64,000 nucleotides of DNA from Pseudomonas paraeruginosa PA7 (GCF_000017205.1 NC_009656.1:5696501-5760500); one strand, 5' to 3'; shown: positions 9,505 to 17,393, counted from the stretch's first letter. Numbers and translations are program-made. Notes: generated by a model not told the origin, from the letters alone.

Positions 9505-11159
9505 GCCGAACCCTCCTCCGGCCGGATCCCGCCGAACGCTTCGGTCATCGGGTCGATGCCGCTGCGTTCGAGCAGCGGGTAGGCCAGCGCGGTGATGTGA
9601 TGATGGATGCGCCGGTAGTCGCGGAGCATGCGCTGGAACACATCGCCGGACTCAACCCAGGCGCCACGGTCGTCACGCAGGCGGCGAAAGCGCTCGCGGC
9701 TGGCATCGGCCTCCAGCCGTTGCAGCAGTTTCTTGCGCGCTACCAGGCGCAGCGCGGCTTCCAGGTCTTCGCGAAGGAACGCGCTGATCGCCAGGTGCAG
9801 GCTCTCGTCGAGCGCCGCCCGCAGCGGCAGCAACTGGCCCAGCTCGAACTCGCCGGCGGCCCGGCTGCGCCCGGCCCAGCGCATCGCCAGGGGCATCAGG
9901 CTGTTGGCGACGAGGTCGCCGATGTGCTCGATGTTGATCGCGAACAGGAGGATTTCCTGGGCGCGATCGGCGTCGCCTTCGCTCAGGCCGTCCTGGCCGA
10001 TGTCCGCCAGGTAGGCGCGGATCGCCGCGCTCAACTGGTCGAGGGCCTGGTCCTGGCGCCGCACCTCCGCCGCCACCTTCGCCTCCGGCCGTTGCAGCAG
10101 GCCGCTGGCGGCGCGCAGCATCAGGCTGGCCATGTCGGCCAGGCGCAAGACCTCGCGGGTAGCGTTGGCCAGGCCGATGTTGGCGACCGCCAGGCCGGCC
10201 TCGTCGAGGTAGTGCGGCATTCCTGGATCGGCTGGCTGCGCCTCCTCCGGCAGCAGGCGCGCCAGCAGCGCCGCCAGCGGCCCGGTGAAGCCGATCGCGA
10301 GCAAGGCCAGGGCCAGGTTGAAGGCGCTGTGGAACCAGACCACCGCGCCGCCGCCGAGGCCGGCGGCCAGGTGCCCCAGTGGACCCAGCCAGGGCAGCGC
10401 CAACAGGCAACCGAGCAGGCGCACCAGCAGGTTGCCCAGCGGCAGGCGCCGCGCCACCCGGCTGCCGGCGACGCCCAGCGCCGGCAGCGCGCCGCCGAGG
10501 TTGGCGCCAAGCACCAGGGCCAGGGCGATGGGTGGCGAGACCAGCCCGGCATGGGCCAGGGAGGCCACCAGCAGCACCACCGCGACGCTGGAATGACAGG
10601 CCCAGGTCAGCAGCGCGGCGAGCAGCAGGGCGATCAGCGGATCGCCTTCCAGGCCACGGACCACCGCGGCGAAAGCCGGCGACGCTTCGATCTGCTGCAA
10701 GGACTGGCCGAGCAGCGCCAGGGCCAGGAGCATCAGGCCGAGGCCGATCAGGCACTGGCCGAGGCTTTCCAGGCGCGGGCCATCGCCCAGGCGGAACAGC
10801 AGCAGGCCGAGCAGCAGGACCAGCGGCGCCAGCAGCGAGGTGTCGAAACTCAGCAGTTGCACCACCAGGGTGGTGCCGACGTTGGCGCCGAGCATCACCG
10901 CCAGCGCCGGCGCCAGGCCCAGCGTACCGCTGGCGGTGAAGGATGCGGCCATCAGGCTGGTGGCGGTGCTGCTCTGCAGCAGGCCGGTGATGCCGAGCCC
11001 GGCGAACAGGGCCAGCCAGCGGTTGCCCAGGTGGCGGCCGAGCCAGTTGCGCAGGGCGGTGCCGAAGCCGCGCAGCACGCCACTGGAGACCATGTGCGTA
11101 CCCCACAGCAGCAGAGCCACGGCGCCGGCCAGGTTGATCAGGAGGATGGTTCCCTGCAT
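9492..11159 (-). CDS. Na/Pi-cotransporter family protein with C-terminal PhoU-like domain
   Basis: 555 residues. The N-terminal two thirds hold two PF02690 repeats, each with a QSST- or HSS-type motif (GLLQSSTATSLM; WACHSSVAVVLL) and GANVGTT / GANLGGALPALG, typical of NptA/YjbB sodium-phosphate symporters. The C-terminal 200 residues are helical and PhoU-like (ILLFAINIEHIGDLVANSLM). It probably moves inorganic phosphate across the inner membrane. The start ATG at 11159 has GGAG upstream. It lies in a same-strand run behind mgtA with gaps of 41-64 bases. Confidence 0.85.
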   Translation of the reverse strand: MQGTILLINLAGAVALLLWGTHMVSSGVLRGFGTALRNWLGRHLGNRWLALFAGLGITGLLQSSTATSLMAASFTASGTLGLAPALAVMLGANVGTTLVVQLLSFDTSLLAPLVLLLGLLLFRLGDGPRLESLGQCLIGLGLMLLALALLGQSLQQIEASPAFAAVVRGLEGDPLIALLLAALLTWACHSSVAVVLLVASLAHAGLVSPPIALALVLGANLGGALPALGVAGSRVARRLPLGNLLVRLLGCLLALPWLGPLGHLAAGLGGGAVVWFHSAFNLALALLAIGFTGPLAALLARLLPEEAQPADPGMPHYLDEAGLAVANIGLANATREVLRLADMASLMLRAASGLLQRPEAKVAAEVRRQDQALDQLSAAIRAYLADIGQDGLSEGDADRAQEILLFAINIEHIGDLVANSLMPLAMRWAGRSRAAGEFELGQLLPLRAALDESLHLAISAFLREDLEAALRLVARKKLLQRLEADASRERFRRLRDDRGAWVESGDVFQRMLRDYRRIHHHITALAYPLLERSGIDPMTEAFGGIRPEEGSACAS

Positions 11160-11200
11160 GGCGGAACTCCGGTTCGGAATGGATCGTGGATGGAACGGGC

Positions 11201-11410
11201 TCATTCGCCCAGCGCCAGCCTGAGCGAGGCGCGATTGAGCGCGCTCGAGCAGTCCAGCAGGCACTTCACCTCGAGCTGGCTCAGCCGGCCGCTGGCGTAG
11301 GCGCGCACGCTGATCACCATCAGCAGGTGCGCGGCCTTCGCCAGGAACCGCACCGCCAGGCCGCATAGGACGCGACGCGGCATCCCCAGGGTTTTGCGCA
11401 CAGCGTTCAT
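11201..11410 (-). CDS. small hypothetical protein, 69 residues
   Basis: Starts MNAVRKTLGM and ends LNRASLRLALGE. It is basic at the N-terminus, with a moderately hydrophobic stretch (VLCGLAVRFLAKAAHLLMVISV) that could form one amphipathic or membrane helix. ATG 11410 has GAGGTG 8 bases upstream; a GTG nine bases earlier is an alternative. It sits 41 bases before the symporter gene and 50 after the barrel gene. I do not recognise the family. Confidence 0.55.
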   Translation of the reverse strand: MNAVRKTLGMPRRVLCGLAVRFLAKAAHLLMVISVRAYASGRLSQLEVKCLLDCSSALNRASLRLALGE

Positions 11411-11460
11411 GGCAGGCACCTCGGTGGCAGCGAGCGCCCCGGACGGAGCGCTCCCCGGGT

Positions 11461-12237
11461 TCAGAAACGCAAGGTCGCCCCCGACACCAGCCAGCGTTCG
11501 CGCTCGCCGCGCAGGTGAGCGCCGAGCAGCAGGTCGAGGTCCAGCCGCTGGCCCAGGTGCCAGCGCGGCCCGGCCTGCCAGCCGCTGTCGCCGGCCGACT
11601 CGCCGAAGCGCTCGGCGATCAGGGTCAACGGTTCGCCGAGCGCGTACTCCAGGCCGACGCCCCAGTTCCAGCGGTGCTGGCGGGCGCCCTCGGCGTAGGC
11701 ATGGCCGAGGCCGGCCGAGGCATTCAGGCGCAGGGCGGTGGTCGGCTGGTAGCTCAACGGCAGGCTGAAGCCGGCGCCCTCGAAGGCGTGCCGGCGATCC
11801 AGGTAGACATCCGCCGTCAGTGCCAGGGCCAGCGCCAGGCCGAGTTCCTCGCGGGCCAGCAGCGGCGTCTTCAGTTCGGGACTCAGGCGACGCTGCCGCT
11901 GGCCGGCGTCGCCCTCGCCCACCAGCGCCGCGCCGAGTTGCAGCGACGGCAGGGCGGAGAAGGTGCAGGCCGGCGCCAGCACCGACTGGTAGCGGTTGGC
12001 GTGGCGGCGCTCACGCTGGTGCCAGGTGTCCAGGTTGCATTCGCCGACGGGATTGATCTCGCCATCGTCGACCCGGTAGGCGCCGCCCGCGGCGCGGGCT
12101 TCGGACAACAGGGCCAGCAGCAGGACCGCGGCGAGCGCGCCGGCGAGGAAGCCCAGGCGCCAGCGCAGGGCCCGCCGCAGCGGAGCCGGCAGCGGTTCGA
12201 ACAGGGGCGCCCGTGGGCGCCGTGGGTGCAAGGTCAT
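11461..12237 (-). CDS. hypothetical outer-membrane beta-barrel protein
   Basis: 258 residues from the ATG at 12237, which has GGAGAG at a good distance; a start 15 bases upstream is less likely. A long basic N-terminus (HPRRPRAP, then LRRALRWRLG) leads to a hydrophobic signal-like helix (FLAGALAAVLLLALLSEARA). The mature part alternates polar and apolar residues (RLNASAGLGHAYAEG, LDLDLLLGAHLRGE) and ends in ...SGATLRF. A terminal phenylalanine is the usual signal for the BAM complex. I infer an 8-12 strand barrel of unknown function, placed directly after mgtA. Confidence 0.6.
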   Translation of the reverse strand: MTLHPRRPRAPLFEPLPAPLRRALRWRLGFLAGALAAVLLLALLSEARAAGGAYRVDDGEINPVGECNLDTWHQRERRHANRYQSVLAPACTFSALPSLQLGAALVGEGDAGQRQRRLSPELKTPLLAREELGLALALALTADVYLDRRHAFEGAGFSLPLSYQPTTALRLNASAGLGHAYAEGARQHRWNWGVGLEYALGEPLTLIAERFGESAGDSGWQAGPRWHLGQRLDLDLLLGAHLRGERERWLVSGATLRF

Positions 12238-12276
12238 GAGGCGACTCTCCATACGTGGGTCAGGGGATGGCCGAGA

Positions 12277-12295
12277 GGCCGGGCGAAGCCCGGCC
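12277..12295 (-). terminator. perfect hairpin after mgtA
   Basis: GGCCGGGC-GAA-GCCCGGCC, eight-base stem with a three-base loop, six bases past the mgtA stop. No T-run follows, so it may be an mRNA 3' stabiliser or attenuator that lowers expression of the following genes rather than a full terminator. Confidence 0.4.
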
Positions 12296-12301
12296 GATCG
12301 C

Positions 12302-15013
12302 TTAGAACCACTGGCCGAAGCGGCGGATGTAGAGCGTCTTCATGGTCTGCGCGGTGACGCAGTAGCAGAGCAGCGTACCCACCAGCCAGGGGAAGTATTC
12401 CCACGGCAGCGGTTGCAGGCCGACCATCGCGCCCAGCGGCGAGAACGGCACGTAGATGCCCAGCGCCATCACCAGGCCGGTCATCAGCATCACCGGCAGC
12501 GCCGCGGTGCTCTGGATGAAGGGGATCTTCTGGGTGCGCAGCATGTGCACCACCAGGGTCTGCGAGAGCAGGCCCTCGATGAACCAGCCGGACTGGAACA
12601 GCGACTGCATTTCCGGACTGTTGGCGGCGAACACGAACCACATCAGCGCGTAGGTGGTGATGTCGAAGATCGACGAGGTCGGACCGATCCAGACCATGAA
12701 GCGGCCGATGTTCTTCGCGTCCCACTTGCGCGGCCTGGCGAGGAATTCCTTGTCCATCTTGTCCCACGGCAGCGACAGCTGGGAGATGTCGTACATCAGG
12801 TTCTGCAGCAGCAGGTGGATCGCCAGCATCGGCAGGAAGGGAATGAAGGCGCTGGCGACCAGTACCGAGAACACGTTGCCGAAGTTGGAACTGGCGGTCA
12901 TGTTCAGGTACTTCATGATGTTGCCGAAGGTCTCGCGGCCCTTGATGACGCCTTCCTCCAGTACCATCAGGCTCTTTTCCAGGAGGATGATGTCGGCCGA
13001 TTCCTTGGCGATGTCGGTGCCGCTGTCCACCGAGATGCCGACGTCGGCGTCGCGCAGCGCCGGGGCATCGTTGATGCCGTCGCCGAGGAAGCCGACGGTG
13101 TGGCCGTTGGCCTGCAGCGCCTTGAGCACCCGCGACTTCTGCAGCGGCGTCAGCTTGGCGAACACCGTGCGCTCCTCGGCCAGGCGTTGCAGGCTGGCGT
13201 CGTCCAGCAGGTCGATATCGCGGCCGAGCAGCGGCTCACCTACTTCCAGGCCGACCTCGCGGCAGATCTTCGCGCTGACCACCGGGTTGTCGCCGGTCAG
13301 CACCTTCACCGCCACGCCGTTCTCGCGCAGCGCGGCGATGGCCGGGCCGGCGGTCTCCTTCGGCGGATCGAGGAAGGTCAGCAGGCCGGCGATCACCAGC
13401 TCGCGCTCGTCGCCGGCGCCGTACTGGGCCTGGGATTGCGTGCGCGACAGGCTGCGGGTACCCAGCAGCAGCACGCGGAAGCCGTCGCGGTTGTATTCCT
13501 CGGCCAGCGCCAGCAAGGCGCGGCGGCGTTCGTCGTCGAGCGGCAGGTCGACGCCATCCTGGTGCACCCGGGTGGCGATCTCGAGCATCTCCTCGACCGC
13601 CCCCTTGCACACCAGCAGGTGCTCGCCGCCGTTGCCCTCGAGGATCACCGAGAGACGCCGGCGGACGAAGTCGAACGGCAGCTCGTCGACCTTGCGCCAG
13701 GCGTCCTGCGGGGTGAAGCGCGGATTCTGCTCGACGAAGTTCACCACCGCGCGGTCCATCAGGTTCTTCATCCCGGACTGGTGGAAGCTGTTCAGCCAGG
13801 CCAGTTGCAGGACCCGGTCGCAGCGCCGGCCGGCGACGTCGACATGGTGCTCGAGGATGATCCGGTCCTGGGTCAGGGTGCCGGTCTTGTCGGTGCAGAG
13901 CACGTCCATCGCGCCGAAGTTCTGGATCGCGTTGAGGCGCTTGACCACCACCTTGCGCCGCGACATCGCCACCGCGCCCTTGGCCAGGTTGGCGCTGACG
14001 ATCATCGGCAGCATCTCCGGAGTCAGGCCCACGGCCACCGCCAGGGCGAACATGAACGCCTCGGCCCAGTCGCCCTTGGTGAAACCGTTGATCAGCAGCA
14101 CGATCGGCACCATCACCAGCATGAAGCGGATCAGCAGCCAGCTGACGCTGTTCACCCCGCGGTCGAAGGCGGTCTGCGCCCGCGAACCGACGATGGAGCG
14201 GGCCAGCGAGCCGAAGTAGGTGCGCGCGCCGGTGGCGACCACCACCGCGGTGGCCGTGCCGCTGACCACGTTGGTGCCCATGAAGCAGATGTTCGGTAGC
14301 TCGAGCAGGTCCTGCTGGTCGGCGGCCATGCGGTTGGCGGACTTCTCGCGGACCGCGCCGAGGGTGTCGTACTTCTCCACCGGCAACGCCTCGCCGGTGA
14401 GCACGGCCTGGCTGATGAACAGGTCGCGCGACTCGATCAGGCGAATATCGGCGGGGATCATGTCGCCGGCGGACAGGCGCACGATGTCGCCGACCACCAG
14501 CTCGCCCATGGGGATTTCCCGCAGCTCGCCACGCATGCCGCGCTCGTCGCGGCGCAGCACGGTGGCGGTGGTCCGCACCATGGCCTTGAGCGCCTCGGCG
14601 GCCTTGCCCGAACGGTACTCCTGCCAGAAGCGCATCAGGCCGCTGACCAGGACCATGCAGAGGACGATGATGACGCCGGTGAGATCGGTTTCCTCACCGT
14701 CCTGCAGCGGCAGCCAGAAGTCGGTGAAGAAGCTGATCGCGGAGAGCGTCATCAGCACGTAGATGAAGGGGTTGTTGAACGCTTGCAGCAGTTGCACCAG
14801 CACGTGCGGCGGGCGGTCATGGGCCACTTCGTTGGGGCCGTCGGCATGCAGCCGGGCGGCGGCCTCGGCCTGGTCGAGGCCGTCCTGGCGGCCGCGGACG
14901 TTGGAGAGGGTGGTTTCCAGGCTGTTCTGCGCCTCGCGGGCGGCGCGCATGGACAGTCGGTCGTTGCGGCGCTCGGTATCGAGCTGGGTATTGCGTTGGG
15001 TCGCTACGCTCAT
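12302..15013 (-). CDS. mgtA: Mg2+-importing P-type ATPase
   Basis: 903 residues, the normal length for MgtA/MgtB (P3B ATPase). The phosphorylation motif DKTGTLT is present (in FGAMDVLCTDKTGTLTQDRI), as are TGEALPVEK in the actuator domain and LGDGINDAPALRDADVG in the hinge. About ten membrane helices are visible. It imports Mg2+ from the periplasm under Mg2+ limitation; in P. aeruginosa the gene is controlled by PhoP/PhoQ. The ATG at 15013 begins MSVATQRNTQ. Upstream is an unusually long leader with short ORFs (see separate entries). The frame is open further upstream but without a better start. Confidence 0.95.
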   Translation of the reverse strand: MSVATQRNTQLDTERRNDRLSMRAAREAQNSLETTLSNVRGRQDGLDQAEAAARLHADGPNEVAHDRPPHVLVQLLQAFNNPFIYVLMTLSAISFFTDFWLPLQDGEETDLTGVIIVLCMVLVSGLMRFWQEYRSGKAAEALKAMVRTTATVLRRDERGMRGELREIPMGELVVGDIVRLSAGDMIPADIRLIESRDLFISQAVLTGEALPVEKYDTLGAVREKSANRMAADQQDLLELPNICFMGTNVVSGTATAVVVATGARTYFGSLARSIVGSRAQTAFDRGVNSVSWLLIRFMLVMVPIVLLINGFTKGDWAEAFMFALAVAVGLTPEMLPMIVSANLAKGAVAMSRRKVVVKRLNAIQNFGAMDVLCTDKTGTLTQDRIILEHHVDVAGRRCDRVLQLAWLNSFHQSGMKNLMDRAVVNFVEQNPRFTPQDAWRKVDELPFDFVRRRLSVILEGNGGEHLLVCKGAVEEMLEIATRVHQDGVDLPLDDERRRALLALAEEYNRDGFRVLLLGTRSLSRTQSQAQYGAGDERELVIAGLLTFLDPPKETAGPAIAALRENGVAVKVLTGDNPVVSAKICREVGLEVGEPLLGRDIDLLDDASLQRLAEERTVFAKLTPLQKSRVLKALQANGHTVGFLGDGINDAPALRDADVGISVDSGTDIAKESADIILLEKSLMVLEEGVIKGRETFGNIMKYLNMTASSNFGNVFSVLVASAFIPFLPMLAIHLLLQNLMYDISQLSLPWDKMDKEFLARPRKWDAKNIGRFMVWIGPTSSIFDITTYALMWFVFAANSPEMQSLFQSGWFIEGLLSQTLVVHMLRTQKIPFIQSTAALPVMLMTGLVMALGIYVPFSPLGAMVGLQPLPWEYFPWLVGTLLCYCVTAQTMKTLYIRRFGQWF

Positions 15014-15066
15014 GACTCGGGTCTCCTGTCGCGAGCAGCGCGACGGCGACACGAGTCGGTTGCCGG

Positions 15067-15201
15067 TCAGGTGACGGGCAACGGCGTGCCGGGTCGCGAT
15101 GTTCGCGATCGGTGGAAATAAGGTTCGGCTGGTCCGGATGAGGCCCACTGCGCGCGGCCGCTCAGGCGGCACGCAGCAGGCCGACTTGGTGGTTCGTCCA
15201 T
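15067..15201 (-). CDS. candidate leader peptide of mgtA, 44 codons, starting M-D-E-P-P
   Basis: ATG 15201 has AAGGAG exactly seven bases upstream, the strongest ribosome binding site in the region. The peptide begins MDEPPSRPAACRLSGRA and stops at 15067, 53 bases before the mgtA start. The Salmonella MgtL leader begins MEPDP; acidic-proline runs right after the start are known to destabilise ribosomes at low Mg2+ and thereby switch on mgtA. Here the motif is DEPP plus further prolines. Function as a Mg2+-sensing leader is inference from this likeness and position; the rest of the peptide does not resemble MgtL. Confidence 0.5.
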   Translation of the reverse strand: MDEPPSRPAACRLSGRAQWASSGPAEPYFHRSRTSRPGTPLPVT

Positions 15202-15243
15202 GGCAGGCTCCTTGTGCGAAAGGTTCGGAGGATGGGGAAAGCG

Positions 15244-15462
15244 TCAGCCGCGTAGCGGGCGGCGGGCGCTCCCGGGGGTCTCGTCGACCTGCGTCTCCAG
15301 GCGGCGGCATTCCAGGCGACCGCCGGCCGGGCTGACACGCCAGGCGAGGGTCGCGGGAAGACCATGGGCTGGAGGAACGGCGCCGGGGGACTGGGCGGCG
15401 CGCACGCGCATCCTCGCCACGAAGGCGGATACGCCGGGGGAAACCGAATTATCGAAGTTCAT
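15244..15462 (-). CDS. small hypothetical protein upstream of mgtA, 72 residues
   Basis: Starts MNFDNSVSPGVSAFVARMRV and ends PGSARRPLRG. It is rich in arginine and proline and has no membrane helix or signal peptide. ATG 15462 follows AGGTGAG. By recall this matches the PAO1 hypothetical PA4826. It lies inside the mgtA leader, 43 bases before the candidate leader peptide, and its ribosome binding site is in a hairpin. It may be a regulatory ORF more than a functional protein. I do not know the family. Confidence 0.55.
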   Translation of the reverse strand: MNFDNSVSPGVSAFVARMRVRAAQSPGAVPPAHGLPATLAWRVSPAGGRLECRRLETQVDETPGSARRPLRG

Positions 15463-15463
15463 G

Positions 15464-15496
15464 ACTCACCTGTGCCCGACGAGCCGGACACGGGTG
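15464..15496 (-). promoter_or_regulatory. hairpin covering the ribosome binding site of the 72-residue leader ORF
   Basis: On the minus strand CACC and GTGTCCG (15485-15496) can pair with CGGGCAC and GGTG (15467-15478), the second arm being part of the AGGTGAG ribosome binding site just before the ATG at 15462. Such a fold would hide the site until something opens it. Seen by eye only; no folding energy was computed. Confidence 0.4.
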
Positions 15497-15508
15497 AGAA
15501 GCAGTGGG

Positions 15509-15628
15509 TCAGCCCAGGATGCCGCTCAACCGACCGACCCGTTGCGGGTTCCGTCGTACATTGGTTTGGGTCCTCGCACCAGCCGGCGTTTGCATGGCCG
15601 GGCGACGACTACTGGGAATACTGTCCAT
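15509..15628 (-). CDS. candidate short ORF in the mgtA leader, 39 codons
   Basis: Begins MDSIPSSRRPAMQTPAGA and ends GRLSGILG. The ATG at 15628 has a weak GAGAG upstream. It is the first ORF after the predicted promoter start, about 40 bases in. It is arginine-rich with no recognised domain. It is listed because it sits in the same leader as two other short ORFs; it could be fortuitous. Confidence 0.3.
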   Translation of the reverse strand: MDSIPSSRRPAMQTPAGARTQTNVRRNPQRVGRLSGILG

Positions 15629-15677
15629 GGCTCTCTTCGTAGGGGGAAAGAAAGTGCCCGGTTCTGCGGGCGGGGCT

Positions 15678-15706
15678 TTTATAGACCTCTCGTCAGGCGA
15701 GGTCAA
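15678..15706 (-). promoter_or_regulatory. sigma70 promoter for the mgtA leader, with an inverted repeat in its spacer
   Basis: Minus-strand TTGACC (15701-15706), a 17-base spacer, then TATAAA (15678-15683). This is the best sigma70 match in the area and points toward mgtA, giving a leader of about 650 bases. An inverted repeat GACCTC...GAGGTC (15684-15704) spans the spacer and overlaps the -35 element, where a repressor or activator could act. No clear PhoP direct repeat was seen in the right orientation. Confidence 0.6.
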
Positions 15707-15792
15707 CCGAAAAAGCCGTTTCGTTCAGGCTTCTGTTGAACATCGGAAAATTCCTGCAAGAGACCGGCTGAAATCGCCGGCCCAGCCCTTCC

Positions 15793-16632
15793 TCAGGCAG
15801 CGATCAGCCCGGCCAGTCGCCGCGCCAACGCCGGTACGTCGCGCAGCGGATCGAGGCGCAGGCGGAAACGGGTCTGCAGGATGTCCAGCAGTTCGTCGAC
15901 GTCGCTTACCTGGCGCTGCAGCGTCTCGCCATCGCCGGCGCGCTGGCCGAACAGCCCGTCGGCCAGGGTCAGGCGCAGGTCGCCCTCGCTTATGGCGGCC
16001 TTCAGGCCCTGGCGGAACACACTATGCGGATGGGTCGAGGTGTACCAGTTGCGCGGGATGTAATCGAGCCACAGCTGCGCGCGCAGGTCGAAGCGGTACA
16101 GCGGCAGCCAGCCGTGGCGGCCACGTACGGCGCTTTCGTAAAGGCCGGCGTGCGGATCGAGCAGGCGCACGCAGTGGGCCTGGCCGGGATCGCCCTGGTC
16201 GCCCGGCAATGGCAGCGCCCGCGGCGGGTTGGCCGAGCCGAAGCCGACGTCGACCAGGAATTCGCCCTCGGCCAGGTAGACACGCAGCATCAGGTGCGAT
16301 TGCTGGGTCAGCGGCGCGTCCTCCGGCAGGCCCCAGCGCACCCGCGCCACCAGCAGCTCGAGACGATAGTCGAGGGCCAGCAACAGGCGCGCGAACAGCG
16401 AGTTGAGTTCGAAGCAGTAGCCGCCGCGGCTGCCCTCGACGACCTTGGCGAAGACCCGGTCGGCATCGATCTCGATCGGCCGCTCGAGCAGCACGTCGAG
16501 GTTCTCGAAGGCGACCCGGCGCAGGTGCGCATCGATCAGCCGGTCGAGGTTCGCCAGGCTCGGCGGACCGGGATCGTCGACAGCGAGGTGGTTCAGGTAG
16601 GCGCGGGTCTGGTCGGACGTCAGCGGGGTCAT
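15793..16632 (-). CDS. nat: arylamine N-acetyltransferase
   Basis: 279 residues, the standard NAT length. It transfers acetyl from acetyl-CoA to arylamines and hydrazines by a ping-pong mechanism. The catalytic triad is visible: C73 in SRGGYCFELN, H113 in QSHLMLRV and D128 in FLVDVGFG, with family spacing (40 and 15 residues). The N-terminal RVAFENLDVLL motif is also typical. ATG 16632 begins MTPLTSDQTR. It is divergent from the next gene with about 125 bases between them. Confidence 0.93.
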   Translation of the reverse strand: MTPLTSDQTRAYLNHLAVDDPGPPSLANLDRLIDAHLRRVAFENLDVLLERPIEIDADRVFAKVVEGSRGGYCFELNSLFARLLLALDYRLELLVARVRWGLPEDAPLTQQSHLMLRVYLAEGEFLVDVGFGSANPPRALPLPGDQGDPGQAHCVRLLDPHAGLYESAVRGRHGWLPLYRFDLRAQLWLDYIPRNWYTSTHPHSVFRQGLKAAISEGDLRLTLADGLFGQRAGDGETLQRQVSDVDELLDILQTRFRLRLDPLRDVPALARRLAGLIAA

Positions 16633-16756
16633 GGCGGGCTCCGGGAAAGTGGCCAGGTCGATTCTAGACGCATTCCCGGGCGACGCCGGAAGCATCGCCG
16701 GGCGCGACGCCACGGGTTCTGCTTGACTGTGCCCATCCCACCCGAGGAACGCCGCC

Positions 16757-17212
16757 ATGGCCCAGGCAATCGCCGCCTACCTGCACTATCTGTCGATCTT
16801 CCTGCTGTTCGCCCTGCTGGTCCTGCAGCATCGCCTGCTGCGCCTGCCGCTGGATCTGGAGCGCGCCCGCAGCCTGGCCGCCATCGACCGCGGCTACGGC
16901 CTCTGCGCGCTGGCGGTGCTGGCCAGCGGCCTGGCGCGGGTGCTGTGGTACGGCAAGGGCGTCGACTATTACCTGCACAACGGCGTGTTCCACGCCAAGG
17001 TCGGGCTGTTCGTCCTCGCCGCCCTGGTCTCGCTGCTGCCGACCGTGACCTTCCTCGGCTGGCGCGGCGCCTTGAAGGCCGGCGAAGTGCCGGTCGTGGC
17101 ACCGGCCCAGGGCCGCCGGGTGGTACTGGCGGTACGCCTGCAACTGCTGTTGCTGCTGGTCATCCCGCTGCTGGCCTCGCTGATGGCGCGCGGCATCGGC
17201 CTGCGTGGCTGA
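16757..17212 (+). CDS. DUF2214-family membrane protein
   Basis: 151 residues with four membrane helices (HYLSIFLLFALLVLQHRLLR near the N-terminus; a last helix near residue 130). The motifs AIAAYLHYLSIF, GLARVLWYGKG and HAKVGLFVLAALVSL belong to the DUF2214 family. No function is known. The start has CGAGGAACGCCGCC upstream. The gene ends just before the lpd3 remnant on the other strand. Confidence 0.78.
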   Translation: MAQAIAAYLHYLSIFLLFALLVLQHRLLRLPLDLERARSLAAIDRGYGLCALAVLASGLARVLWYGKGVDYYLHNGVFHAKVGLFVLAALVSLLPTVTFLGWRGALKAGEVPVVAPAQGRRVVLAVRLQLLLLLVIPLLASLMARGIGLRG

Positions 17213-17216
17213 GGCT

Positions 17217-17393
17217 TCAGCGCTGCATGGCCCGTTCGCGCACGTCCAGCGCCGCCTGGCGCAACGCCTCGGAGCGGGTCGGGTACGGACGGCAGGTCAG
17301 CGCCAGGCCCGGTTGGCCGGCCCGGCTGGCGGCGTTGTAGCCGCCGGGCCCGGCACCGATCACGATCACGATCACGTCATAGCGTTGCATCAT
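17217..17393 (-). pseudogene. lpd3: lpd3 remnant: N- and C-terminal pieces of a dihydrolipoamide dehydrogenase fused in frame
   Basis: The 58-codon frame starts MMQRYDVIVIVIGAGPGGYN, the FAD-binding Rossmann start of a lipoamide dehydrogenase. It then jumps to ALTCRPYPTRSEALRQAALD, which is the family's C-terminal tail (usually LALTCHPHPTxSEAL). About 400 internal codons, including the redox disulfide and the NAD domain, are gone, so no enzyme can be made. The N-terminus also carries three copies of GTGATC, giving VIVIVI instead of the usual VIVI. In PAO1, by recall, lpd3 (PA4829) is full length. Confidence 0.8.

Noticed and set aside
15014-15310. N-terminal extension of mgtA by 99 codons
   Set aside because: The frame is open, but the MgtA family starts near MSVATQRN and the extension overlaps the better-supported leader ORFs.
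15162-15365. 67-codon minus-strand frame overlapping the mgtA leader ORFs
   Set aside because: No ribosome binding site and composition typical of a shadow of the neighbouring short ORFs.
15723-15740. GTTCAG...GTTGAA, like a PhoP half-site pair, upstream of mgtA
   Set aside because: It lies on the wrong strand for mgtA, has imperfect spacing and a poor second half.
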